Shown: positions 25,228-32,277 of the stretch, one piece after another
Layout of the letters: each line of letters starts with the position of its first letter
Position numbering within the stretch: position 1 is the first letter of the stretch
From: Planctomycetota bacterium
Lineage (GTDB): Bacteria; Planctomycetota; Phycisphaerae; Sedimentisphaerales; Anaerobacaceae
NCBI GenBank assembly: GCA_030605475.1
Contig: JAUWIG010000020.1
Coordinates: 1-32,277, forward strand
Reading direction: 5' to 3'
Length of the DNA: 32,277 nucleotides
Notes under the pieces: model-generated
The model's input: the letters and a program-made list of their open reading frames with translations, nothing else
What the model was told of the DNA's origin: nothing
The model's database searches: none
Made by a program: the position numbers and the translations under genes

Positions 25228-26763
25228 ATGCTGGCAAGACTACATAGTGTTACCTTAGTAGGAATTGAGGGTATCGTTTGCGAGGTTGAAGTTGACGTTG
25301 CCCGCGGCGGATTTGAGAAATCCATCATCGTAGGCCTACCTGATGCCGCTGTGAAAGAGAGCGTCGAAAGAGTTAAGAGTGCCATTACCAACTGCGGTTA
25401 TAAGTATCCTAAGACACAATCGCTAATAAATCTTGCTCCTGCCGACGTGAGAAAGGTGGGGCCAGCATTTGATTTACCTATCGCTTTGGGCATGCTCATC
25501 GGCCAAGGCGCTCTGATTAGTTCAGCCCTTAAAGATTTTGTTACCGTCGGCGAGTTGGCTTTAGATGGCAGGGTCAGGCCGGTCAATGGGGTATTGAGTA
25601 TGGCGATGACTGCTGCTGCAAATGGTTTCAGCCGGATGATTGTGCCTTTTGAAAACGCGAAGGAGGCGGCAGTTGTTCGAGACGTTGAGGTATATGGCGT
25701 CAGCTCACTAACACAAGCAACCAGTTTTCTCTCAGAGCAGCTGGCATTAGAGACAACAACAGTTGATATTGACGAGCTTTTCAGCACCGCCTCAAATTAT
25801 GAGGTTGACTTTGCAGACGTTAAAGGCCAAGAAAGTGTCAAGCGAGCACTAACCATTACCGCTGCGGGCGGACATAATATTATGATGATTGGCCCGCCTG
25901 GAGCGGGGAAAACGATGCTTGCCCAGAGGATGACGACTATTCTACCGCACTTGTGCCTGGAAGAATCGCTTGAAACAACCCGTATATATTCGTCGGTGGG
26001 CCTGTTGGGTAAAAACAAGGCGTTGTTGGCTACTCGCCCTGTGCGGACGCCGCATCACTCAGCCAGCGGGCCAGCTTTGGTTGGCGGCGGGACGACACCG
26101 CGACCCGGCGAGCTGTCACTGGCGCATTTTGGGATATTGTTTCTCGACGAGTTCCCCGAATTCCCCAGACACATTCTGGAGATGATTCGCCAGCCTTTAG
26201 AGGAGGGCGCTATCAGAATCTCGCGGGCCCAGGGCACTATCAGGTTTCCCGCCCAGTTTATGCTTGTTGCAGCAATGAATCCCTGTCCGTGTGGTTATTT
26301 CGGCAGCGATACGAGAAGGTGCAAGTGCACGCCCGGCCAGATAGAACGATATCTGTCAAAGATATCCGGTCCGCTGGTGGACAGAATCGACATTCACATC
26401 GATGTTCCTGCGGTAACTTTTAGCAAGCTGCGCTCAAGGTCGGGGCAGCTCGACTCGGCCGCGATGAGGCAGGATGTCGTCAGGGCCAGAGATATCCAGG
26501 CCAAGCGGTTCGGCAAGGGCAGGGGCAAAGTTATGACCAATGCCAGGATGAGTCACAAACAAGTCCGCCAATTTTGTGAACTGGATTCAGCAAGTGAACT
26601 GATGCTCAAACAGGCGATGACAGAATTCGGTTTGAGTGCCCGCGCGCACGATAAGATTTGCAAAGTCGCCCGCACAATAGCTGACCTGGCAGGCGTTGAA
26701 AACATCGCCCCGGAACATATCGCAGAAGCAATAAGCTACCGCAAATTAGACAGGAAATTATAA
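25228..26763 (+). CDS. comM: YifB-family Mg-chelatase-like AAA+ ATPase (ComM-like)
   Basis: In competent bacteria ComM is a helicase promoting branch migration during transformation; the family is widespread. The 511 residues have an N-terminal Lon-protease-like domain (about 1-170, GLPDAAVKESVERVKSAI and LAPADVRKVGPAFDLPIAL). The AAA+ module carries Walker A GPPGAGKTML (about 222) and Walker B-like ILFLDEFPEF. A zinc-like CPCGYFGSD...CKC insert follows, and the Mg-chelatase C-terminal domain has YLSKISGPLVDRIDIHI. I chose the ATG at 25228, eight bases after AAAGG; a GTG at 25207 would add seven residues. Confidence 0.93.
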   Translation: MLARLHSVTLVGIEGIVCEVEVDVARGGFEKSIIVGLPDAAVKESVERVKSAITNCGYKYPKTQSLINLAPADVRKVGPAFDLPIALGMLIGQGALISSALKDFVTVGELALDGRVRPVNGVLSMAMTAAANGFSRMIVPFENAKEAAVVRDVEVYGVSSLTQATSFLSEQLALETTTVDIDELFSTASNYEVDFADVKGQESVKRALTITAAGGHNIMMIGPPGAGKTMLAQRMTTILPHLCLEESLETTRIYSSVGLLGKNKALLATRPVRTPHHSASGPALVGGGTTPRPGELSLAHFGILFLDEFPEFPRHILEMIRQPLEEGAIRISRAQGTIRFPAQFMLVAAMNPCPCGYFGSDTRRCKCTPGQIERYLSKISGPLVDRIDIHIDVPAVTFSKLRSRSGQLDSAAMRQDVVRARDIQAKRFGKGRGKVMTNARMSHKQVRQFCELDSASELMLKQAMTEFGLSARAHDKICKVARTIADLAGVENIAPEHIAEAISYRKLDRKL

Positions 26764-26855
26764 AAAACTGTGCCGCAAAGACCAACACCCGCTTCAGGTG
26801 TCGAAGGGAATCAAATAACATTGCGGAGGCTTTCGGCTAATGGGGCTATTATATT

Positions 26856-26987
26856 ATGGCCACGTGTAAGAAATGTGGCAAGGTGTCTGAGGGGGTAGCG
26901 TCGGTATTTTCGCTTTGTGCCGAGTGCATTCGCAAGGCTGCGGGCCTAAAACGCGTGCGAATAGGCAATGTTCATATACTTCGTTAG
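26856..26987 (+). CDS. 43-residue zinc-ribbon microprotein
   Basis: A short frame reading MATCKKCGK near the start and LCAECIRKAAG later. It has two CxxC pairs (Cys4/Cys7 and Cys21/Cys24) spaced like a zinc ribbon, ending GNVHILR before TAG. The ribosome-binding site is poor (GGGG about 12 bases upstream). A UUCG-loop terminator follows 25 bp after the stop, which supports a real transcript ending here. It could be cotranscribed with comM, 92 bp upstream. No family is recognised. Confidence 0.5.
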   Translation: MATCKKCGKVSEGVASVFSLCAECIRKAAGLKRVRIGNVHILR

Positions 26988-27012
26988 GAGTCTGAAAGCT
27001 GGCTTAAAACAA

Positions 27013-27042
27013 TAGTTTCTTCGGTAAACTACTTTGTTTTTT
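27013..27042. terminator. Bidirectional intrinsic terminator with UUCG loop
   Basis: TAGTTT-C-TTCG-G-T-AAACTA forms a stem closed by a cUUCGg tetraloop with one bulged T, followed on the plus strand by CTTTGTTTTTTG. On the minus strand the stem is followed by TTGTTTTAAG. It lies between convergent ends: the microprotein (+, ends 26987) and the M48 protease (-, ends 27045). Confidence 0.65.
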
Positions 27043-27044
27043 GA

Positions 27045-28154
27045 TTATTGATTGCTCTCGGTGCGGGTGTAAGATAATCGCTTCGATATGGGTGGATGGT
27101 CGTATAGCAAAAGCTCCTCCCATCTGCTTGGCGAAGGGTCACTTAAATTCTGATTGCTCAGCTTTGTGATGACAGAGGTGAAACTTTGTTTGCTCTGTAT
27201 GTGGTCGATGGCAAATATATCAGCCTGTTTTTCTAAATGGCGCATATAGCCGTTCTGGATGGGCATAAATATCAGTCCTATTATCATTAGTATCAGCGAC
27301 AGAAAGGGGAAGCCGGCGATATCCGAAATTTCGTTGAAGCCGAGGAAAACCATACCTCTGGCGAATAATGAATAGACCAGAAAGAAACTGATTAGGGCGA
27401 TTACTGTACTGAAGCCGAGTATTTTCCAGACGTGAAGCATCCGCACGTGCCCGAGCTCATGGGCGAATATTGCCTCGATTTCCTCATCTGAGTAGTTCTT
27501 TGATAGAGTATCGCCTAAGAGTATGCGCCGCCCTTTTCCTAATCCTGCGACGGCAGCGTTTGCTTTTCGGGTATCCTTGCTTAACTGGACCTCAAAGACC
27601 TGTTCGGCCCCGACGCCGCAGTTTTTGCATAACCTGAGCAGTCGTTCCTTGAGTTCTTTGTCGGGTAAAGGGCTGCATTTATAAAATAGAGGTATTATAA
27701 AAATCGGGGTGATTTTGCCGAGTACTACGGCAAGCAGCAGCCAGGCTGCCGTCGCCAGCAGCCACCAATAATTTGGGGAGTGTCTTAAGAAGAAGTAAAG
27801 CGTTTCTGCTGCTACCAAGAGCATTAGCAAAGAGAGCAACTCTTTCTTTATGCTCTTTTTTAGCCATCCAAGCGTCGTTTGATTGGACAGTTGGAACTTA
27901 TGCTCGAGCAGAAAGCCGCCGTAGAAATCCAGGCCAACAAACAGCAAATAATAGACGCCGCTAAAGATAACCAAATAAAGGCAGAACTGCAGATAAAAGT
28001 TTCGGCTCCAACCTGCGACCAGGTCTTTTAAGAGCAGGGAGGCGCCTGAGAAGAGCATAATTATCAGAAGAGCCGCTGTCAGCAGCAGTTGGATAATCGT
28101 TAACCGAGTTTTGACCTTAGAATATTGCCTGGCCTGAGTCGAAGTTTCTTCCAT
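27045..28154 (-). CDS. M48-family (Ste24-type) membrane metallopeptidase
   Basis: A zinc protease embedded in the inner membrane, of the CAAX-protease-like group. The 369 residues contain several membrane helices (about 20-42, 52-78, 110-126, 130-155, 245-265, 285-300). They include the zinc motif AHELGHV (HExxH type, around residue 234) and the third ligand in EKQADIFA. The conserved N-terminal domain segment GFLLEHKFQLSNQT and the C-terminal DHPPISKRL also fit Ste24. Bacteria lack the yeast a-factor substrate, so the role is probably membrane-protein quality control. GGGAG precedes the ATG. Confidence 0.92.
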   Translation of the reverse strand: MEETSTQARQYSKVKTRLTIIQLLLTAALLIIMLFSGASLLLKDLVAGWSRNFYLQFCLYLVIFSGVYYLLFVGLDFYGGFLLEHKFQLSNQTTLGWLKKSIKKELLSLLMLLVAAETLYFFLRHSPNYWWLLATAAWLLLAVVLGKITPIFIIPLFYKCSPLPDKELKERLLRLCKNCGVGAEQVFEVQLSKDTRKANAAVAGLGKGRRILLGDTLSKNYSDEEIEAIFAHELGHVRMLHVWKILGFSTVIALISFFLVYSLFARGMVFLGFNEISDIAGFPFLSLILMIIGLIFMPIQNGYMRHLEKQADIFAIDHIQSKQSFTSVITKLSNQNLSDPSPSRWEELLLYDHPPISKRLSYTRTESNQ

Positions 28155-28244
28155 ACGTAATCTCCCTTTGTGTTTGGTTGATTATGATACCAAAAAGCAG
28201 CGGCTCGTTGCAAAATTATCGCTTTGATTTTATTACGGCACAGA

Positions 28245-28250
28245 TATAAT
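28245..28250 (+). promoter_or_regulatory. Candidate -10 box immediately before polX
   Basis: TATAAT ends eight bases before the polX ATG, with TTGATT (28224-28229) 15 bp upstream as a poor -35. If used, transcription would begin at or just before the ATG, giving a leaderless mRNA. No ribosome-binding site is seen before the ATG. Confidence 0.35.
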
Positions 28251-28257
28251 CGACACT

Positions 28258-29988
28258 ATGAAGAACCCTATCCTCAGCGAGCTTTTCAATCAAATGGCTG
28301 ATATTATGGAAATCCTCGGCGAGGACCGTTTCCGCATCAACAGCTATCGAAAGGTTGCACGAGTTATTTCCGATATACCAGCCGATGTTGAGACTTTGCT
28401 GGCGACGGGTGAGCTGGCAAAGACACCCGGTATTGGAAAATCAAGCCTTGCTAAAATCCAGGAGTTCATACAAACCGGCACAATAACCGCACACCAGCAG
28501 TTACTCACGAAAATTCCACCAAAGCTGCTTGAGCTGCTGACCATACCGGGTATGGGACCAAAAGGTGTTAAAGCAATCTACGAAAAACTGAATGTAACGA
28601 GCATTGCCGAGCTAAAAGGTGCAATTGGGGCGGGGTCTCTTGCTCAATTACCCGGCTTTGGGGATAAAAAGGCGGCGGCAATCGCAAAAGGGATTGAATT
28701 TCTTGAGAAGTCAACGGGTCGAATTCGTCTCGACCAGGCCCTAGAAGCGGCAGATATGGTCAGTGGATTCTTAAGGGGCCTCTCCGGCATCCAAAGAATC
28801 CAGGCCGCTGGTTCGCTAAGACGACGGGCCGAGACTATCGGTGACGTTGACATACTCGTCGCTGCCGGTAAGGGTAGGCAAGTTATACAGGCGTTTACAG
28901 AGTCCCGGTTTGTCGAGGAGGTCCTCGCAGCCGGGCCAACAAAGGGCTCAGCGATTGTCCAAACGTACGATGCTCCTGTGCACGTTGATGTTCGTGTCGT
29001 GCCGGAGAAAAGTTTCGGTGCTGCAGCGCAGTATTTCACCGGCTCAAAACAGCATAACGTGCGATTGAGAGAAATTGCGGTAAAGGCAAAACTGAAATTG
29101 AACGAGTACGGCCTGTTCAAAGCGGACAAAATGATTGCAGGTGCGGTTGAAGAAGAAATCTATCGAAAGCTCGGCCTTGATTATATTGAGCCACTGCTTC
29201 GCGAAGACCGAGGTGAAGTTGAGGCCGCAAAGAGCCACTTGCTCCCTGAGCTTATTGAATTTGAAGACATCAAGGGCGACCTTCACGTCCATACAAACGC
29301 CTCAGACGGTGACTGCGATATATCTGAGCTTGCCAGGGCCGCGAAAAGGGCGGGTTATAAGTATATCTGCATTACAGACCACTCGCGCTCATCGGCGATT
29401 GCCAACGGGCTATCGGCCAAACGGCTGGCGCAGCAAATTAAGCAAATCCGCAAACTCAATGAAGAACTAAAAGGCATAATGATTCTGGCGGGAACCGAGG
29501 TCGATATACTTGCCGACGGCTCTTTGGATTTTGACAATAAGCTGCTTTGCGAGCTGGATTTTGTGATAGCTGCGATACATTCGGGGCTGGCAAGCCCGCG
29601 TGAAAAGGTAACCACCCGCACATTAAAGGCAATGGATAATCCGTATGTCAACTGCATCGCTCACCCTACCGGCAGGCTCATCGGCCAGCGCGAACCGATG
29701 GATATTGATATTGCTGCTGTAATCAAACATGCCGCTCAAACACATACTGCTCTGGAGGTAAATGCAAACCCGTGGCGTTTGGACCTCAAGGACACCCACT
29801 GCAGGATGGCAATCGAGGCGGGTGTCAAGCTGGTCATCGGAACCGATGCTCACAGCGTCGCCGGGCTCGGATTGATGGGCTTTGGCGTGGCAACTGCCGC
29901 ACGTGGCTGGGCGACAAGGGCCGATGTTCTTAATACCCTGTCGTCTGCTAAAATCGGAAGCTGGGCCGCCTGTAAAAGAAAAGGCTGA
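28258..29988 (+). CDS. polX: DNA polymerase/3'-5' exonuclease PolX
   Basis: A family-X repair polymerase with a PHP exonuclease domain. The 576 residues begin with an 8-kDa-like domain (about 1-75) and helix-hairpin-helix motifs (TPGIGKSSLAKI, IPGMGPKGVKAIYEKL, LPGFGDKKAAAI). The nucleotidyltransferase palm has GDVDILV. The PHP domain (about 340-570) has metal-ligand motifs DLHVHTNASDG, TDHSRS, GTEVDIL, AHPTGR and GTDAHS. Length is typical. It probably fills gaps in base-excision repair. Confidence 0.95.
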   Translation: MKNPILSELFNQMADIMEILGEDRFRINSYRKVARVISDIPADVETLLATGELAKTPGIGKSSLAKIQEFIQTGTITAHQQLLTKIPPKLLELLTIPGMGPKGVKAIYEKLNVTSIAELKGAIGAGSLAQLPGFGDKKAAAIAKGIEFLEKSTGRIRLDQALEAADMVSGFLRGLSGIQRIQAAGSLRRRAETIGDVDILVAAGKGRQVIQAFTESRFVEEVLAAGPTKGSAIVQTYDAPVHVDVRVVPEKSFGAAAQYFTGSKQHNVRLREIAVKAKLKLNEYGLFKADKMIAGAVEEEIYRKLGLDYIEPLLREDRGEVEAAKSHLLPELIEFEDIKGDLHVHTNASDGDCDISELARAAKRAGYKYICITDHSRSSAIANGLSAKRLAQQIKQIRKLNEELKGIMILAGTEVDILADGSLDFDNKLLCELDFVIAAIHSGLASPREKVTTRTLKAMDNPYVNCIAHPTGRLIGQREPMDIDIAAVIKHAAQTHTALEVNANPWRLDLKDTHCRMAIEAGVKLVIGTDAHSVAGLGLMGFGVATAARGWATRADVLNTLSSAKIGSWAACKRKG

Positions 29989-30075
29989 GCAGGAAAGTAC
30001 GAACAGGTATGAAACTATGTTATCAAAATCAGCCAAAATCTTGTTAACCGGTGTTCCGGGCCCCTTTTGAAATAG

Positions 30076-30240
30076 GTTCGACCCCTTCGACTGGTTCGAC
30101 CCCTTCGACTGGTTCGACACTTCGACCAAGCTCAGTGCAGGCAAGCTCACCACAGGCAAGCTCAGGGCAGGCAAGCTCACCACAGGCAAGCTCAGGGCGG
30201 GCAAGCTCACTACAGATCCTTCGACTGCGCTCAGGACGGG
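30076..30240. repeat. Two tandem-repeat blocks of dispersed-repeat units
   Basis: Block one is an 18-bp unit GGTTCGACCCCTTCGACT, about 2.5 copies from 30076. Block two is a 30-bp period from about 30138 made of CAGGCAAGCTCACCA and CAGGCAAGCTCAGGG, about 2.5 copies. It then grades into GATCCTTCGACTGCGCTCAG, the same family as 1109-1170. Frames through it give artefactual repeats such as ELACGELACPELAC. Confidence 0.75.
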
Positions 30241-30708
30241 TTGGGTTTGATTGGGTTTGTTTTGAATAATAGTTCATAGTTCATAGTTCGTTGTTCATTG
30301 TTATAATTCCTTGTTTTTACTAAAGTTACGTTCATTTGAGGAGCCGGCAAATTGGGTTTGTTTTGCATATATTCGTATCTCGTGAAGCGTGAATCGTATC
30401 TCGCCATTTGAGGCCGGGAAGGCCGGCATTATTTATTGCCATTATGGCATAAATACCTATTACCTAAGGCACAGGGGCACAAGTACCACCTATGGTGCAA
30501 GCTATGGCATAAATTTGAGCTTTGGTAGACATGATAAGCTCCGCTTAGTTAATAGTTGTTAGTTGATAGTTTTTAGTTATTCACGAAAAATTGGATTTGA
30601 CTGGGCCGGCGGGACCTAAGACCTTACCCTACGGGGCGGTTGAGCGTTTGCATACTTACAAACACGCGGGAATTTTAACAGATTTTCAAACAAAAGTCAA
30701 GAAAAAAA

Positions 30709-30758
30709 GTGCTTTATAAGCACATAAATAGCGGTGCCTTAGGCACGTAAATAACAGG
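30709..30758. repeat. Tandem pair of 25-bp hairpin units
   Basis: GTGCTT-TAT-AAGCAC (30709-30723) and GTGCCT-T-AGGCAC (30734-30746) start exactly 25 bp apart. Each is followed by RTAAATA. The stems differ by a compensated A:T to G:C change, which keeps pairing. Confidence 0.55.
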
Positions 30759-30936
30759 CGGCGGAAGACAGAAATTGTTTTTGACGGGAATTGTGGTTTT
30801 GGGTGCCTCGCCAGAATGGGAAGGCAAGGGCAGTTTTGAGTTTTTAGTGTTTAGTTTTGAGTTGTGGAGCCGCTTCGCGGGCTGTTTTAATTAGCGAATT
30901 TAGTGCGAGAGAGTTGCCGTTGATGCATTTTTTGGT

Positions 30937-30965
30937 TTGATAAAGAGTGCGGGGATGGGTATTAT
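30937..30965 (+). promoter_or_regulatory. Sigma-70-type promoter of the nuclease-like gene
   Basis: A -35 TTGATA (30937-30942) and a -10 TATTAT (30960-30965), each one mismatch from consensus, are separated by exactly 17 bp. The start would be near 30972, a leader of about 44 nt to the ATG at 31016. No strong ribosome-binding site is seen. Confidence 0.6.
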
Positions 30966-31015
30966 ACAGAAACTATAGAATATTATGTTATACGTCACCC
31001 TGAAAGTACAATCAG

Positions 31016-31801
31016 ATGTCAGACACAGAAGACAATTTGACTAACAAAGTTGAAGAATGGCTTGGATGTGAAGGTTACCGTCTAGAGTATATTACGCACA
31101 AAGCTCTCAATGATGTTGGCCTCACAACTGTAATGTCCAATTATGTCGAATCAGCAAATGGTTCATTACGGGAAATTGATATTACTGCCTCTCTAACACC
31201 TGATCTTGGGACTGCTAAATCAACTTTAGTTCGCTTAATGTGCGAATGTAAGTACTCTGTTGATAAACCCTGGATTCTTTTACAATCAGGCATTCCAGCA
31301 AACTTATGGTGCGATTGGCTGTCTCTTCCCAAATCCCCCGACTTGCATGAAATATCTGAAGACATAGAAAAATACGCTCGGTCGTTATCTGGGTCATGGC
31401 ATTTTGCTGGTGAGCAATACTTTGCCCACAATCTCGTCCAGGCTTTTCGTAAGAACAATCGCGACATAGCGTTTGATTCTCTTAAGAAGATAGCAAATGC
31501 AGCATGGGACTACGTCGAAACACCACATCGTCGCGGCGCCAACGCCTATCTCATAGCAATTCCATCTATTATTGTTGAAGCTCCTCTCTACTGGGCATGT
31601 TTCGATCATGAAAAATACCAGTTTGTAGTTAAAGAAGTACCGTATGGTAGGTTATCATGGGGCGGATGTAGGAATGGAACTCTAGTTGATATTGTGCATG
31701 CCCGTGCTATTAATGAATACGCCAATACTATTCACAAAACATTTAGTATTCTTATAAATGTTATTGTGTCTCTTCAGAAAAAGGCTACTCTTGAAACTTA
31801 G
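31016..31801 (+). CDS. Hypothetical protein with probable PD-(D/E)XK nuclease fold
   Basis: Not a family I recognise by name. The 261 residues begin with NKVEEWLGCEGYRLEY, like the first helix of Mrr-type nucleases. LREIDITASL (Asp55) follows, then VRLMCECKYS (Glu77-Cys-Lys79), which together give the D-x21-E-x-K layout of PD-(D/E)XK enzymes. The rest (about 95-261) has no motif I can name. Base use is more AT-rich than the core genes, suggesting transfer. It has its own promoter, and no methyltransferase lies beside it, so a classical restriction system is not indicated. Confidence 0.65.
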   Translation: MSDTEDNLTNKVEEWLGCEGYRLEYITHKALNDVGLTTVMSNYVESANGSLREIDITASLTPDLGTAKSTLVRLMCECKYSVDKPWILLQSGIPANLWCDWLSLPKSPDLHEISEDIEKYARSLSGSWHFAGEQYFAHNLVQAFRKNNRDIAFDSLKKIANAAWDYVETPHRRGANAYLIAIPSIIVEAPLYWACFDHEKYQFVVKEVPYGRLSWGGCRNGTLVDIVHARAINEYANTIHKTFSILINVIVSLQKKATLET

Positions 31802-31951
31802 AAAGCTATATAACATCCGCCTTGAGTGAGATGCCGCTGCGCGTCGCAAATGCGTCCGTGTGTTGGCAGAAGTATATCCGGAAACCATATAAACAGAAGT
31901 TAGGCGGAAACGCGGAAGTTATTCCACTCGGCCAGACTTGGAGAACCCGTC
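31802..31951. other. Short spacer between the two accessory genes
   Basis: No gene. It contains a TATAT...ATATA pair near 31873-31893 and GTTAGGC at 31899-31905. GGAG lies eight bases before the ATG of the zinc-ribbon gene and serves as its ribosome-binding site. Confidence 0.4.
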
Positions 31952-32277
31952 ATGTCAAAGTGGTACGACGTCTATTGTGCAGACTGCGGCACGGTCATAC
32001 ATGCGCTCGAAGACTGGGATCCACCACCTAAACGGTGCCCGTCGTGCAAGGACGCTAACTCCGCCGATATATACCACGTCTCGTGTGCCAAGTGCGGTAC
32101 GCAAATATTCGCTCGCCATAGTTGGGAACACCCCCCGAAGTTCTGTAAGTCGTGCAAGGACGCTAACTCCGCCGATATATACCACGTCTCGTGTGCCAAG
32201 TGCGGTACGCAAATAGTCGCTCGCCACAGTTGGGAACACCCCCCGAAGTTGTGTCAGTCGTGTAAGGCCGCTAACGC
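31952..32277 (+). CDS. Tandem zinc-ribbon repeat protein, 3'-truncated by the window edge
   Basis: The frame opens at an ATG with GGAG eight bases upstream and runs off the right edge without a stop; 108 residues are visible. It is made of zinc ribbons CxxC-x16-CxxC: Cys9/12 with 29/32, Cys45/48 with 65/68, and Cys81/84 with 101/104. Each unit carries a CGTxIxAR/HSWEHPPK-like core (the first is more divergent, CGTVIHALEDWDPPPK). Units repeat every 36 residues. The total number of ribbons is unknown. A nucleic-acid or protein-binding role is plausible from the ribbon type but no function is established. It is the right-hand neighbour of the nuclease-like gene. Confidence 0.8.
   Translation, partial: MSKWYDVYCADCGTVIHALEDWDPPPKRCPSCKDANSADIYHVSCAKCGTQIFARHSWEHPPKFCKSCKDANSADIYHVSCAKCGTQIVARHSWEHPPKLCQSCKAAN
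32042..32257 (+). repeat. Two near-identical 108-bp tandem repeats inside the zinc-ribbon gene
   Basis: Copy A (32042-32149) and copy B (32150-32257) differ at four positions by direct comparison. A third copy begins at 32258 (TCGTGTAAGGCCGCTAACGC) and leaves the window. Identity at the DNA level, including silent positions, points to recent duplication. Confidence 0.9.

Larger units (their letters stand above)
29989..31015. other. Gene-free, repeat-filled kilobase
   Basis: No credible gene lies between polX and the nuclease-like gene. Besides the tandem blocks listed separately it holds several repeats: TTCATAGTTCATAGTTCG (30267-30302), CGTATCTCGTGAAGCGTG (about 30375), and two copies of TATGGCATAAAT (about 30443 and 30503). 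There is also a TAGTTGTTAGTTGATAG run (30548-30582), paired hairpins at 30709-30746, and a TTTTAGTGTTTAGTTTTGAG run near 30840. The right end carries a promoter. It is a sink for short mobile or amplified repeats. Confidence 0.6.

Noticed and set aside
29623-30210. Minus-strand 195-residue frame
   Set aside because: Its N-terminus is a translation of the CAAGCTCA tandem repeats and the rest lies antisense to polX.
30138-30215. CRISPR-like regular repeats
   Set aside because: The units abut with no unique spacers, and no cas genes are present; this is a simple tandem repeat.
31808-31905. Possible integron attC site between the two right-edge genes (ATATAAC at 31808-31814, GTTAGGC at 31899-31905)
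   Set aside because: The right core fits GTTRRRY and the length would suit, but the left core has a mismatch and the inner flanks do not pair with each other as attC arms must. No integrase is visible.

Overview
The window is bacterial chromosome with dense housekeeping genes broken by repeat-rich, gene-poor stretches. The gene complement fits an anaerobic-leaning member of the Planctomycetota (Phycisphaerae-like). The main clues are a large multi-domain acyl-CoA dehydratase activase-type protein, a eukaryote-like adenylosuccinate lyase, separate coaB and coaC genes, a short-form CstA, and many families of short dispersed intergenic repeats. This placement is an inference: no rRNA, tRNA or phylogenetic marker comparison was possible.

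Layout. 1-1748 (+): purB (5' end outside the window) and pyrE, with a dispersed repeat between them. 7233-1766 (-): one long convergent run pheA, tpiA, secG, yicC, gmk, rpoZ, coaC, coaB. The yicC-gmk-rpoZ-coaC-coaB part is tightly packed (two 4-bp stop/start overlaps, then 11- and 13-bp gaps) and links guanylate metabolism, RNA polymerase and coenzyme A synthesis. 7370-7939 (+): an Ogt-type DNA repair methyltransferase. 7939-8550: a striking array of helically phased A-tracts followed by a mosaic of dispersed repeats. 10444-8551 (-): an accessory two-gene cassette, a three-cysteine Gp37/Gp68 (DUF5131) protein and its partner TcmP. 11390-10599 and 12911-11562 (-): a zinc-ribbon/PH-like membrane protein and a secreted ClpP/NfeD-class protease-like protein.

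13095-16169 (+): der and a CstA-type transporter. 18695-16264 (-): a small lipoprotein, the diadenylate cyclase cdaA and a YbbR (CdaR-like) protein, that is, a cyclic di-AMP module. 19178-20149 (+): a WYL-domain regulator behind a strong promoter. 24752-20358 (-): a 1464-residue activase-type protein. 24753-25227: an AT-rich divergent spacer. 25228-26763 (+): comM/yifB. 26856-26987 (+): a 43-residue zinc-ribbon microprotein. 28154-27045 (-): an M48 (Ste24-type) protease. 28258-29988 (+): polX.

29989-31015 is a non-coding, repeat-filled kilobase. The right edge carries two accessory genes: a probable PD-(D/E)XK nuclease-fold protein of unknown role (31016-31801), and a zinc-ribbon tandem-repeat gene (31952 to beyond the edge) whose 108-bp repeats are almost identical.

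The strongest candidates for something undescribed are the phased A-tract array at 7939-8058, the DUF5131/TcmP pair, the diadenylate cyclase whose DGA motif reads DMA, and the zinc-ribbon repeat gene next to the nuclease-like gene at the right edge.
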